NCBI GenBank assembly: GCA_039028975.1
Contig: JBCCHB010000110.1
Coordinates: 1-58,603 of the forward strand
Reading direction: 5' to 3'
Source: JAHBNG01 sp039028975
GTDB taxonomy: Bacteria; Chloroflexota; Anaerolineae; Caldilineales; Caldilineaceae
DNA: 58,603 bases
Shown here: positions 44,021 through 52,636 of the stretch, in pieces
Numbering within the stretch: position 1 is the stretch's first letter
Layout: each line of letters begins with the position of its first letter
Made by a program: the position numbers and the translations under genes
The notes under the pieces: model-generated
The model's input: the letters and a program-made list of their open reading frames with translations, nothing else
Database searches by the model: none
Told to the model about the DNA's origin: nothing

Positions 44021-44524
44021 AATGGGTCTCCTTATCAGCTTTGGACGCTTTAGGCAGATACTTACAATCAGAGCCGTCTGAAAACCGGAGTTTAGTTGCT
44101 CTTGAAACGGCTTTGAAAAACTCCGGTGTTCAAAACGCCCGCAGTATAGGAACGAGAATTTATTGAATCAGCGCTACTTAGTCCCGTTTTTAATTGACAA
44201 TTTGTCTTACTGCTCTCCCTGCCTTTTTGAGTAATCACATTTTTTAGTATAATATAACTCATATCTGAATCCAATACTATGGAAACGGCCAGTAAAGGTT
44301 CGGATAGTTGATTGATTTTGGCTCTCTGGTTTATGAAAAGATGTTAACCCAATTGCCTTTCCTTTACAGATGCTAAGTAAAGTTTTAAGTATACTTTGTC
44401 CTCGCGTTGGTGTGTGCTCCACACTAGGTTGGACGAAAGCAAGACAAAATTTGCTAGTAAACGATGGGGAAACTGTACTGGTGATTTCATTCGTAGAGGG
44501 TCATCCAAAGGAATAAAGGAATAT
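44021..44524. other. Divergent intergenic region
   Basis: About 500 bases between the PhyH gene and the RRM gene. It contains a full-length family-2 copy (44059-44148), then aggaacgagaattta at 44149, which resembles the start of family 3. A TATACT at 44390-44395 could be part of the RRM gene's promoter, leaving a 130-base leader as is common for cold-inducible RRM genes, but no good -35 is seen. Confidence 0.4.
44059..44148 (-). repeat. Family-2 palindromic element, copy with strong internal hairpin
   Basis: The right end caaaacgcccgcagtata is the inverse of tatactgcggtcgatttg at 33128. The inside has arms gaaaaccggagttt and aaactccggtgttc. So this copy is nearly a perfect palindrome. Confidence 0.8.
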
Positions 44525-44779
44525 ATGAATATCTACGCTGGAAATTTGCCTTACAGTTGTACTGAAACACAATTACGAGAAACGTTTGAAGAGTTTGGAG
44601 AGGTGTCATCTGCCAATCTGATTATCGATAGGCAATCAGGTCGATCCAAGGGGTTTGGCTTTGTAGAGATGCCAGATGATGAGGCCGCAAGGACGGCAAT
44701 CAAAGAGTTAGATGGTACGGATATGGATGGTCGCCCTCTTCGAGTAAATGAAGCCAAACCAAAAGAGAACCGATACTAA
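44525..44779 (+). CDS. Small RRM RNA-binding protein
   Basis: An 84-residue protein that is essentially a single RNA-recognition motif. RNP2 is NIYAGNLPY and RNP1 is KGFGFVEM, with the aromatic residues needed for RNA stacking. It ends with a short tail. The ATG at 44525 follows AAAGGAATAT. Family knowledge: such proteins in cyanobacteria and other bacteria respond to cold and act as RNA chaperones. A strong terminator follows, so it is a single-gene transcript. Confidence 0.95.
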   Translation: MNIYAGNLPYSCTETQLRETFEEFGEVSSANLIIDRQSGRSKGFGFVEMPDDEAARTAIKELDGTDMDGRPLRVNEAKPKENRY

Positions 44780-44810
44780 CTGAGTCTGTACATTTGTACA
44801 AACCATTTTC

Positions 44811-44845
44811 AGCTCGACGTTACGCATTACGTCGGGCTTTTTTTT
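44811..44845 (+). terminator. Rho-independent terminator after the RRM gene
   Basis: Arms agctcgacgt (44811-44820) and acgtcgggct (44829-44838) pair over ten positions with one G-T pair, around an 8-base loop, and a run of T follows to 44845. It is 32 bases after the RRM stop. Confidence 0.9.
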
Positions 44846-44907
44846 ACGATAACGTTTGCCTCTCCCAAATGCGAAAAACTACTTCAATAGCAACGAGGAA
44901 CCACTTG

Positions 44908-45879
44908 ATGAGTACAAAACCCAAAGTCTATATCATTGTGCATATCGAAGATGATTTAAAGGAGAAAATCCGCGCATCCTGCGACGTTGCCGAGATTGAT
45001 GCCACTACCTCGCGTGAGGAATTGCACGCGACGATTCATGATGCTGAAGGCATTTTGCTGACCCCGCGGGTTCGAGCTGATGCCACCTTCTTCGATGCGG
45101 CTCCTAATCTCAAGGTCATCTCCACAACGAGTGTTGGTTACGATCCGTTTGACATCCCAGAAGCGACCAAGCACGGCGTTGTCGTCTGCCATACGCCTGG
45201 GGTGCTGAGCGCGGCCGTGGCCAACTTAACCATGGCCCTTATCTTCAATGTGACGCTGCGTCTCTTCGACAATGAGGCATATGTTCGTAGCGGTGGTTGG
45301 GCTAGGCGAGAAAAACCGCCTGCGTTGGGTCATGACATCCAAGGCCAGACGTTGGGCGTCATTGGTTTTGGACGCATTGGCCAGGAGGTAACCCGCCGAA
45401 TGCAGGCGCTGGGCATGAAAACCATCTGGTACGATGTCTTTGAGACGCCCCACCCAGATGCGCCACCAAGCGAACGGCGCTCATTGGACGAGTTGCTAGC
45501 TGAAGCCGATTTTGTTAGCCTTCACACCAACTTAGATGCCTCTTCTCGCCATCTAATTGGTGAAGCTGAACTGGCCAAGATGAAGCCAACCGCTTACCTA
45601 ATTAACACGGCTCGGGGACCGTTGGTTGATCAAAAAGCGCTCACCAATGCCCTACAGAATGGCATCATTGCTGGTGCTGGCCTCGATGTGCTTGAGGCCG
45701 AGCCACCAGCAGAGGATGATCCCATATACACGTTGCCCAACGTCATCTGCTTCCCTCACATTGGGACGGCGACAGAGGAGACTCGGCGGGCTATGCGAGA
45801 ATTGGCCGTAGAGAATCTTCTTGCTGTCTTGGCAGGAAAGCGCCCCCCAACTCCGGTCAATCCAGAGGTCTTACAGTAA
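44908..45879 (+). CDS. D-2-hydroxyacid dehydrogenase (glyoxylate/hydroxypyruvate reductase type)
   Basis: A 323-residue NAD(P)-dependent dehydrogenase. The ATG at 44908 follows GAGGA. The Rossmann motif is LGVIGFGRIGQEV, and the catalytic trio is seen as Arg in INTARGPLVD, Glu in AGAGLDVLEAEPP, and His in CFPHIGTAT. Family members reduce glyoxylate, hydroxypyruvate or other 2-oxoacids. Four bases separate it from the alpha/beta hydrolase gene, so the two form an operon, perhaps with the dioxygenase following. Confidence 0.94.
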   Translation: MSTKPKVYIIVHIEDDLKEKIRASCDVAEIDATTSREELHATIHDAEGILLTPRVRADATFFDAAPNLKVISTTSVGYDPFDIPEATKHGVVVCHTPGVLSAAVANLTMALIFNVTLRLFDNEAYVRSGGWARREKPPALGHDIQGQTLGVIGFGRIGQEVTRRMQALGMKTIWYDVFETPHPDAPPSERRSLDELLAEADFVSLHTNLDASSRHLIGEAELAKMKPTAYLINTARGPLVDQKALTNALQNGIIAGAGLDVLEAEPPAEDDPIYTLPNVICFPHIGTATEETRRAMRELAVENLLAVLAGKRPPTPVNPEVLQ

Positions 45880-45882
45880 GCT

Positions 45883-46716
45883 ATGTTCAACTATCCGCCT
45901 CAACTGCCAGACGCAATCTGTGAAACCTATAAGTCTATCAACGGTGTTGCACTCAACATCTGGCGCATTGAACCAGAGTGCCGGCCCCATCAGCAACCAG
46001 CGCTTCGTCCTGCAATTCTCTTCTTCTTCGGTGGTGGGTTCAGGATGGGTTCACCCGAGCAATTTGCTAGCCATGCCCGATATCTCGCAAAGCGAGGCAT
46101 GGTTGCGATGACGGCTGACTATCGGGTTGCCGACAGACATGGGGTCAAAGGGGTAGCGTGCCTGAAAGATGCCAAATCGGCACTCCAGTGGGTGCGAGCC
46201 AATGCAGAACGGCTTGGCATCGATCCTTTACGGATTGGGGCAAGTGGCGGATCCGCAGGTGGGTATTTAGCGGCAGCAACGGCAGCGATTCCAGGTTTTG
46301 AGGACGAGACACTCAGTGTGGAGATTCGTCGCCCGCCAGACGCACTCATTCTCTTTAACCCTGGCGTGGTGATGGCACCCATTCCTGATCTACAGATGAC
46401 TGATGAGCGATTAGCCACAGTTGCCGAGCGGATGGGGGCTGTCCCAGAATCGATCTCACCCTACCATCATATCATGGGAAATCTCCCACCGACGATCATA
46501 TTTCATGGGCAAGCCGATACGACAATTCCATATGAAACTGTAGAAGCCTTTACCACCAAGATGCATATGTTGGGTAATCGTTGTGAATTGGTCGGTTACC
46601 CCGGTGAGGAGCACGGCTTCTTCAACATTGGTCGCGGCGATGGGTCGACCTACCAAGATACTGTGGGCCGTATGGATCAATTCTTGACGTCACTGGGATG
46701 GTTAGAAGACAGTTAG
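45883..46716 (+). CDS. Alpha/beta hydrolase (esterase/lipase of the HSL type)
   Basis: A 277-residue hydrolase. The oxyanion region is FFFGGGF where the family usually has HGGG, so it is the BD-FAE/HSL type with His replaced by Phe. The nucleophile is the Ser in GASGGSAGGYLAA, the Asp lies in HGQADTTIPY and the His in EEHGFF. The protein has no signal peptide. Coupled to the dehydrogenase upstream. It probably frees a hydroxyacid or alcohol from an ester. Confidence 0.9.
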   Translation: MFNYPPQLPDAICETYKSINGVALNIWRIEPECRPHQQPALRPAILFFFGGGFRMGSPEQFASHARYLAKRGMVAMTADYRVADRHGVKGVACLKDAKSALQWVRANAERLGIDPLRIGASGGSAGGYLAAATAAIPGFEDETLSVEIRRPPDALILFNPGVVMAPIPDLQMTDERLATVAERMGAVPESISPYHHIMGNLPPTIIFHGQADTTIPYETVEAFTTKMHMLGNRCELVGYPGEEHGFFNIGRGDGSTYQDTVGRMDQFLTSLGWLEDS

Positions 46717-46768
46717 GCAATGCCCTAAGACTTGCACACAGGGTAGATCCTATATGGAGGAAACAGGT

Positions 46769-47605
46769 ATGACAGAAATGATTGCGAATGCTTATCCCGA
46801 GTTAGAACGAGTGCGCCAATTTTTCCCATTGGGGGTTGACGAACCATCTCTCCTAACCCGAGCTCAGATTGATCAATACAACCGAAAAGGCTATATCTTC
46901 CCTCTGGATGTCTTTAGCTCAGAGGAAATTGCCGAATATCGCACCTATTTTGATGACCTATTACCCAAGGCATTAGAGGCTGGCTGGAATAGCTACGAAA
47001 TGACCAACTGGCATAAACATTGTGCTGGTGTTTGGGATCTGGTTACTGAGAGTCGCATTCTCGACTATGTTCAGGATCTCTTAGGCGAGACGCTGATTTT
47101 GCGCCATAGCCATTTCTTTGCCAAACTGCCTGGCGACGGAAAGCGAGTAAGCTGGCACCAAGATGCATCGTACTGGCCGCTGACGCCTTCGAAAGTCATC
47201 TCTGCTTGGCTGGCTATTGATGACGCGGATGTGGAAAATGGGGCCATGCAGGTCATTCCTGGCTCTCACCTCAACGCCCAAGTCTCATTTGAGAAGAGCA
47301 GTGAGGATGAGAAAAACGTCCTCAATCAGACGGTTCACAATCCTGAACAGTATGGCGAAGCACCCGTTGCCATCGAGCTGAAAGCGGGTCAGATGTCCCT
47401 TCATACGGACTGGATCTTACACGGCTCAGAGCCTAACCAGTCCAACAGACGTCGCTGTGGGATAGCCATGCGCTTTCTTAGTTCAGATGTGCGTGCCTAC
47501 AATGGCTGGAATGAACACTCGGTTATCTGTCGCGGAAGTGAGCCATCTGGACATTGGGCGAATCACCCAAGGCCAGATGGAGAGATGGTACCAGTGAAGG
47601 AGTAA
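46769..47605 (+). CDS. Phytanoyl-CoA dioxygenase (PhyH)-like oxygenase
   Basis: A 278-residue Fe(II)/2-oxoglutarate oxygenase. I choose the ATG at 46769, 7 bases after GGAGGA. The iron ligands are in SWHQDASYWPL (His-x-Asp) and DWILHGSEPN (distal His), and RRRCGIAMRF supplies the Arg for 2-oxoglutarate. VENGAMQVIPGSHL is the conserved linker. It ends the plus-strand run with dehydrogenase and hydrolase. Related to the PhyH at 43235-44020 but clearly diverged. Confidence 0.92.
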   Translation: MTEMIANAYPELERVRQFFPLGVDEPSLLTRAQIDQYNRKGYIFPLDVFSSEEIAEYRTYFDDLLPKALEAGWNSYEMTNWHKHCAGVWDLVTESRILDYVQDLLGETLILRHSHFFAKLPGDGKRVSWHQDASYWPLTPSKVISAWLAIDDADVENGAMQVIPGSHLNAQVSFEKSSEDEKNVLNQTVHNPEQYGEAPVAIELKAGQMSLHTDWILHGSEPNQSNRRRCGIAMRFLSSDVRAYNGWNEHSVICRGSEPSGHWANHPRPDGEMVPVKE

Positions 47606-47638
47606 AGTGGAAGAAGTATCTGCAAACGTAATTTGTAA

Positions 47639-47675
47639 CCGCGGAGATGCCGTCTTCAGATGCAACTCTCCGCGG
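47639..47675. terminator. Perfect 9-bp GC-rich hairpin between convergent genes
   Basis: Arms ccgcggaga (47639-47647) and tctccgcgg (47667-47675) match fully. The hairpin lies 34 bases past the PhyH stop and 74 bases before the end of the converging PHAX-type gene. There is no long T run. Confidence 0.6.
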
Positions 47676-47748
47676 ATGAGCAATCTTATTTCAGTGGTCT
47701 TACAAAAGGTTTATCAAGGAGTATATCAAAGAAGAGGTTTTACCGATT

Positions 47749-48558
47749 TTAGGCCTCTGCCTCTGCTGAAGGCTCTGCCCCATTGCTTCCAAAATCCATC
47801 TCCTGGTCATCTTCATCCTTCTTCTTCCCAGAACCATTCCGCTGGATGAATTTTGTGGTGACACCCTGGGCCAACACGGCTGTTACCTGTTTGACAGGAT
47901 CAAATATGGGGTAGCCTTCTATGATTAACTCGTCTTCCTTATTGGCTTTGAGGCTATCGGCGACGCGATTCCATTGCTTGGTTGCAATAAAGACAGCAAA
48001 GCTCGAAGTACTTTTGGGCGGAGAAGGTAGCCCTTTGGGCATGCTAGCTGGAATAGGACGTCCTTCCATGACTGCAACCATGCAGGTCTTGGCTTTTGCG
48101 ACTTGTTTGGGGCGCCCAATGAGTGTCATTTTCATCTTAGAAACCGTTCCTTTCTGCGGTTGCTTGAGCAACTTAGAGATGTAGATATTACACTCTTTCC
48201 AACTGGGTGGCCGAACTTTTTCTTGGAATAAGTTGGGGAAGATTATCTTCTGTTCATCTTGGGATGCGTCAGTTCGCACCATATAAAAGAAGACACCTCC
48301 TGGTGTACGTCTCCGTTTACCAGAGATAATCATCATACCGCCATTCTCTTCGATATCAATCGTCTTTTTCAAGCAGGTTTTAGCTCGATCTAAGCCAATG
48401 ATATTGACGGCCGTTGTCAATTGTTCAACGTTTTCCTCTGCTAATTTCTCCGAAATTTCACCAACCAGTGCCTTCACCTCTTCCTCTGGTGGAGGTGGTG
48501 GAGGCGTATACTTAGGTGCCGGTCGCGCTGACCGTTTTGATTTAAACTCCCTAGCCAT
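47749..48558 (-). CDS. PHAX-type RNA-binding domain protein
   Basis: A 269-residue protein. After a Lys/Pro-rich N-terminus with a run of prolines, residues about 28-95 match the RNA-binding domain of eukaryotic PHAX (phosphorylated adaptor for RNA export): ISEKLAEENVEQLTTAVNIIG, the helix ending in IEENGGM, and the strongly conserved RRRTPGGVFFYM. A second domain, about 140-240, starts MKMTLIGRPKQVAKAK and ends VLAQGVTTKFIQ; it could be a beta-barrel but I do not recognise it. The acidic Ser/Glu-rich tail is disordered. Family knowledge: PHAX domains occur sporadically in bacteria and their role there is unknown. RNA binding is a reasonable guess. Confidence 0.7.
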   Translation of the reverse strand: MAREFKSKRSARPAPKYTPPPPPPEEEVKALVGEISEKLAEENVEQLTTAVNIIGLDRAKTCLKKTIDIEENGGMMIISGKRRRTPGGVFFYMVRTDASQDEQKIIFPNLFQEKVRPPSWKECNIYISKLLKQPQKGTVSKMKMTLIGRPKQVAKAKTCMVAVMEGRPIPASMPKGLPSPPKSTSSFAVFIATKQWNRVADSLKANKEDELIIEGYPIFDPVKQVTAVLAQGVTTKFIQRNGSGKKKDEDDQEMDFGSNGAEPSAEAEA

Positions 48559-49125
48559 AATTTTTGAGCTTTTACTAGAATACTCAGCAGATCACAACGT
48601 CAAATTAAGCAATAGAAAATTTCGCAACTCCGCTCAAAATGACAAGGTCTAGTTGATAGCAGTCTACTGATAGGTATTGGGAATAAACAATTTGATTGCT
48701 GAATAAAATAAGTATGTGTTAAATCGTTGTATTATACTCAACTCCGACTGAAAGATTCAAAGAACATTCTGATGCCCTCAGCGCGAACATCTCTGGTAAG
48801 AGAGAAACCCTTCACCATTATCGCTTTCGGATCTGAGTATATCAATTAAGTCAAAAGTATACTACGAAAGCCCTAAAAGATGAAAGTATAGAAATGTATG
48901 AAGAAATATTAAGGAATGAAAATCAGTTATGTAGGCTCAGTAGGCTGCAATCGGAATAACATGGACGGAGCTCGCTTTGGACTAACGTTTGCGAAGCAGG
49001 CGCAAAGTGCCACCAAACGACTGCGGATTACTGATACTATCTGTTCTGTAAAAGTCGCTGGCCAGCAAAGTAACATCATCTGGTAGATTTTGAATGGTAT
49101 CAAGTTCTACCAGATGCCGGTAGCT
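48559..49125. other. Intergenic region with TIR element and in-frame extension
   Basis: About 570 bases. It contains the terminal-inverted-repeat element at 48732-48843 and, at its right side, 47 codons in frame beyond the amine-oxidase stop codon (48982-49125). Nothing else is recognised. Confidence 0.5.
48732..48843. repeat. Candidate terminal-inverted-repeat element (family-2-like ends)
   Basis: Left end attatactcaactccgactg and right end tcggatctgagtatat are imperfect complements, and tatactca resembles the ends of family 2. The interior does not match the other copies, so this is a divergent or independent element. Confidence 0.4.
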
Positions 49126-52100
49126 TTATTCTAAATCAAGGGCAAATGAAGCCTCGGCTGTTTCACCTTGGCTAACAGATATCTGCTGCTCAAGGACCTG
49201 TGTGGCATCATCTACTAGATTCCGTTCGACACGAACCTGATAGGTTCCTGCTGGAAGATTGTCAATATAGTATTTTCCCACGTAGTTGGTCTCTGTCTCG
49301 CCAACAATTTCACCATTGGTCTCATTCACAATGGTAACGAGTCGACCAGAAATTTTAGGTTCGCTCTGCATAGACGCGGGAACAAGGAGCGTTCCAAAGA
49401 CTGCACTATTCCCCAGGTTACTGCTCTCACGCGGTTGTGAGGCAGCCGCAACCCCATTTGCATCGATCAGGGTCAGCTTATCCAGCAATGTGCCATCCTC
49501 CCGCGAGTAGACAATCACTGTATGTTCCCCTTGGCTCAATGTAAGCTGAAGTGGATCTGCACCACCGCGATGGCTTACAAAATCATCGGCGTACGTGGCG
49601 CTGATAATCGTATCCCACAGATTGCCATTGGCGGGCACTCCATCTACCGTTACGTAAAAGGAATTGCTCCCACCGCCTGTGGCCAGTACTCTACCCTGAA
49701 GCCAATAGGTACCTGCCGTTGGCACATCAAAACAGTACTCGGCTCGATCTGCCCCAGCAGTACCATTTAGATTATTTCCAGCCCCGTTGGGAACATGAGC
49801 AAACTGGCCACCGCTGGCATTCGCATCGTTCCCTACCGTGAAGTTGCCGCTGAATGTTCCCGCTTCGGCCTCCTGGCTCATTCCGCCACATGCCGTTGGC
49901 GGTTGGGTTGCTGTAACCAGCTCAAGGGAAAGCTTGTCAAGCCGGGTCCCATTCTCTCGCAGGTAGACAGTGATTGTATGGTCACCTGCGCTTAATAGAA
50001 CTTCCACTGGATCTGCACCACCCCGATGGGACACATAATCTGCTACATAGCTGGATCCGATAGTTGTATCCCACAGATGTCCATCGACTGGTGCGCCATC
50101 TACCGTTACATAAAATGAGTTACTGGATCCACTAGGGGATAGAACCGTACCCAGTAATCGATAGATACCCGGCGTGCTTACGTTGAAGCAGAACTCAGCC
50201 TGGTTATTAGTCGGCCCATTAAAGGCATTTCCGGAACCGATAGGTGCATGAACGTACTGACCTCCGCTGGCACTTGCGTCGTTGACAATTACAAAGCTAC
50301 CGAGCAGTTGGGCCACCTCTGCCTCCTGTTCCAAAGGACCACAGCCTGCAATCGGCTCTTGAGTAATCGTCCAGTTAAAGGTGGTGCTATCTGTACCGCC
50401 GTTTCCATCATCCACTGTGATCGTCACCGGGTAGCTACCGACCGTTATAGGTACACCAGAGATCACGCCGCTACTGTTATTCAACGATAGTCCCCCAGGC
50501 AAGCCACTTGCACCAAAGACGAGTGGATCGCCATCTGGATCATTGGCACCGATGGATAGACTAAGGCCGTTGCCGATACTTCCGAATTGGCTACCTGGAT
50601 TTGTCACGGTCGGTGCCCGATTACCGCTGCTCGAGTACTGGAAGTACCCTCTACAGGCCAGCATTTGATTCTGATGATAGGCTAGCGTCCGGCAATCTGA
50701 GCCGTTCCAGACGCCTTCCCCCAGAACGCTAGGGGCTTCAGTCTCGTAGGTGGTGCCATCTATGCTGATTTTGTCTACGATAAGATTGCGATCGGCGTTG
50801 GTAACTGGTTCGCGACCGTCGTTGGTGAAGTGAACTCGAATCTGGTCTGCGGTCACGCCGGCCGGGTGACTGTACGAATAATTCTGTGCGGTTGTGCCGA
50901 CGTTGCTCCAACTTTGGACGGCAACGCCATCGATGCGCAATTCCATCTCTTCCGTACCAACTTGCCCGCGTGCCGTTACTTGAATCGTTGATCCTGGGTT
51001 GACCACAGTGACAGTCCATGTGAAATTCGTTGTTGCGGTCCCACCTTGTCCATCACTCACGGTAGTGGATACGTTATAGGTACCGCTCGTTGATGGAGCA
51101 CCAGAGATGCGTCCGGTCCCAGTATTGATGGTTAAGCCATTGGGCAGTCCGGTGGCGCTATAGGTTAGGGGATCATTGTCTGGATCGCTTGCGGAGATAT
51201 CGAGGGTTACGGAACTACCAACTGGACTACTTTGATTCCCAGGATTGGTAATGGTAGGTGGGTTGTTGACAACGGGTGTACTGGTGGGTGTTGCCGTTGC
51301 GATATTCTGCGTCAATGGATTATCGGCAGTCCAATCTCTCGGGCGAATTTCAAAGCCATCCCAATGGGCGTGCATATAAGGTTCGTCTTCGTCCCTGGGT
51401 ACGTGATGAAACGTCGTGCCATACCAAACAACTAGATCTTGGCCTGCTAAAGATTCGCCATTGACAAAGGCTGATACATCTGCGGCACAATTATTTGTCG
51501 TCGGGTTGTGGGAGGCAAACTTCTCGCATGATTTGTATTTGGTCACGTAAAAGTCGTCAAAGGTCCATGGCTCGTAGCTCGGCCCTTCATCTCGATGTCC
51601 TGTTTCAAGAGGCAAAATCTCATAAGAGATGGGGTGCCCATCGCTATTGTTGATGGCTCCATCACGGATGCGCCAACTGCGCATGGTGGATGGGCTAACC
51701 GAGCGCTTGGATTCTGTGTTGATCTGGCTGACAGACTTGGTGCGAGTCAATCCACCATTGGTTTGAACAAAGTCGAATTCCTCAACCACATCATTGTTTG
51801 AGGTTCCGCCTATATCAAAATCTAGGCGCCAATAGTAGTTGTGGAGATGAGAAATCCCAATAGTCCCAGAGGAGCTAATGGGCCAGCCATAGAGCGAGCT
51901 GCCTCCCCGACGTTGCAGTCGGCCTGTGGCCCCAACCGAAGCCTCAATTGTGCCATCATCATGAAATTGCCAAAGTGGAATGTAGTTATAGGCCCCCACA
52001 TGAGAGACGCTAAAGAGACTGAGCAGGTTACCCTGGAGCTGCTGACCTCCACTCCGGAAGAGGTGCCCCTGTGACTCTATTCGCTGACAAAGAACGTCCT

Positions 52101-52539
52101 TCCCGCTATAGGTAAGCAGGCTACCGCCTGGGCAATCAGCCGGGGTCAGATCATTCATATTGCTGCTGCCAAAACCATAGTCGGTGATGTCATGGTATCG
52201 CGCGCCATTGTCATCGTATGGAACGTGAACTTGGGCTAACGATGCTTCGGAGAGGACTTTACGAGTTGGCCCACTTGGCGGCGTATAGTAGATGTCATAG
52301 TAAACAATGCCCTCACGGTTACGATGCTCCCAACACATCTGCCAGCTAGAGCCATTTGGGAGTGTCTCATTGATGTAGAATGCCGACGTGCAGTTTGTCC
52401 CTGGCTGAGCGCTCGTTGATTGGATGTTCGAATAAAAGAGGCCGGCCGCAACGAATATCAGCAGTGCCAACGTGGCCCAGAGCATACTGAACAGTGAAGA
52501 GGAAGATAGAGTACGTTTGCTAATGGATTGAATATTCAT
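49126..52539 (-). CDS. Secreted copper-amine-oxidase-like catalytic domain with Ig and carbohydrate-binding modules
   Basis: A 1137-residue secreted protein. Residues 1-45 form a signal/anchor. About 46-410 match the C-terminal catalytic domain of copper amine oxidases: catalytic base Asp117 in HDITDYGFG, the putative topaquinone Tyr184 in SHVGAYNY (usual consensus N-Y-D/E), copper ligands His231 and His233 (SHLHNYYWRLDFD) and His378/379 in FHHVPRDEDEP. Spacings agree with the family, so activity is possible although both neighbours of the Tyr differ. Then come a He_PIG-type Ig domain, a CBM60/36-like module (ARGQVGTEEMELRIDG), a second He_PIG domain, two tandem malectin/CBM6-like modules and a Cna_B-like domain. 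The N-terminal amine-oxidase domains are missing and encoded upstream. The frame continues 47 codons beyond the TAA. Confidence 0.88.
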   Translation of the reverse strand: MNIQSISKRTLSSSSLFSMLWATLALLIFVAAGLFYSNIQSTSAQPGTNCTSAFYINETLPNGSSWQMCWEHRNREGIVYYDIYYTPPSGPTRKVLSEASLAQVHVPYDDNGARYHDITDYGFGSSNMNDLTPADCPGGSLLTYSGKDVLCQRIESQGHLFRSGGQQLQGNLLSLFSVSHVGAYNYIPLWQFHDDGTIEASVGATGRLQRRGGSSLYGWPISSSGTIGISHLHNYYWRLDFDIGGTSNNDVVEEFDFVQTNGGLTRTKSVSQINTESKRSVSPSTMRSWRIRDGAINNSDGHPISYEILPLETGHRDEGPSYEPWTFDDFYVTKYKSCEKFASHNPTTNNCAADVSAFVNGESLAGQDLVVWYGTTFHHVPRDEDEPYMHAHWDGFEIRPRDWTADNPLTQNIATATPTSTPVVNNPPTITNPGNQSSPVGSSVTLDISASDPDNDPLTYSATGLPNGLTINTGTGRISGAPSTSGTYNVSTTVSDGQGGTATTNFTWTVTVVNPGSTIQVTARGQVGTEEMELRIDGVAVQSWSNVGTTAQNYSYSHPAGVTADQIRVHFTNDGREPVTNADRNLIVDKISIDGTTYETEAPSVLGEGVWNGSDCRTLAYHQNQMLACRGYFQYSSSGNRAPTVTNPGSQFGSIGNGLSLSIGANDPDGDPLVFGASGLPGGLSLNNSSGVISGVPITVGSYPVTITVDDGNGGTDSTTFNWTITQEPIAGCGPLEQEAEVAQLLGSFVIVNDASASGGQYVHAPIGSGNAFNGPTNNQAEFCFNVSTPGIYRLLGTVLSPSGSSNSFYVTVDGAPVDGHLWDTTIGSSYVADYVSHRGGADPVEVLLSAGDHTITVYLRENGTRLDKLSLELVTATQPPTACGGMSQEAEAGTFSGNFTVGNDANASGGQFAHVPNGAGNNLNGTAGADRAEYCFDVPTAGTYWLQGRVLATGGGSNSFYVTVDGVPANGNLWDTIISATYADDFVSHRGGADPLQLTLSQGEHTVIVYSREDGTLLDKLTLIDANGVAAASQPRESSNLGNSAVFGTLLVPASMQSEPKISGRLVTIVNETNGEIVGETETNYVGKYYIDNLPAGTYQVRVERNLVDDATQVLEQQISVSQGETAEASFALDLE

Positions 52540-52555
52540 AACACTTTGTAGTTTC

Positions 52556-52636
52556 AGGAATGGGAGTTAAACAACTTGGTCATTTGATCCGGCTAAACCC
52601 GATTGAAATGCGCATGTCAGTTACGATTCATTCCTT
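52556..52636 (-). repeat. Family-3 palindromic element, copy 2
   Basis: Starts aggaatgggagttaaacaac and ends gattcattccttaa. It lies between two amine-oxidase-like genes, 17 bases upstream of the 49126-52539 gene, and its right end contributes the stop codon (52635-52637) of the preceding gene. Aligns with 2321-2401 throughout. Confidence 0.85.
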
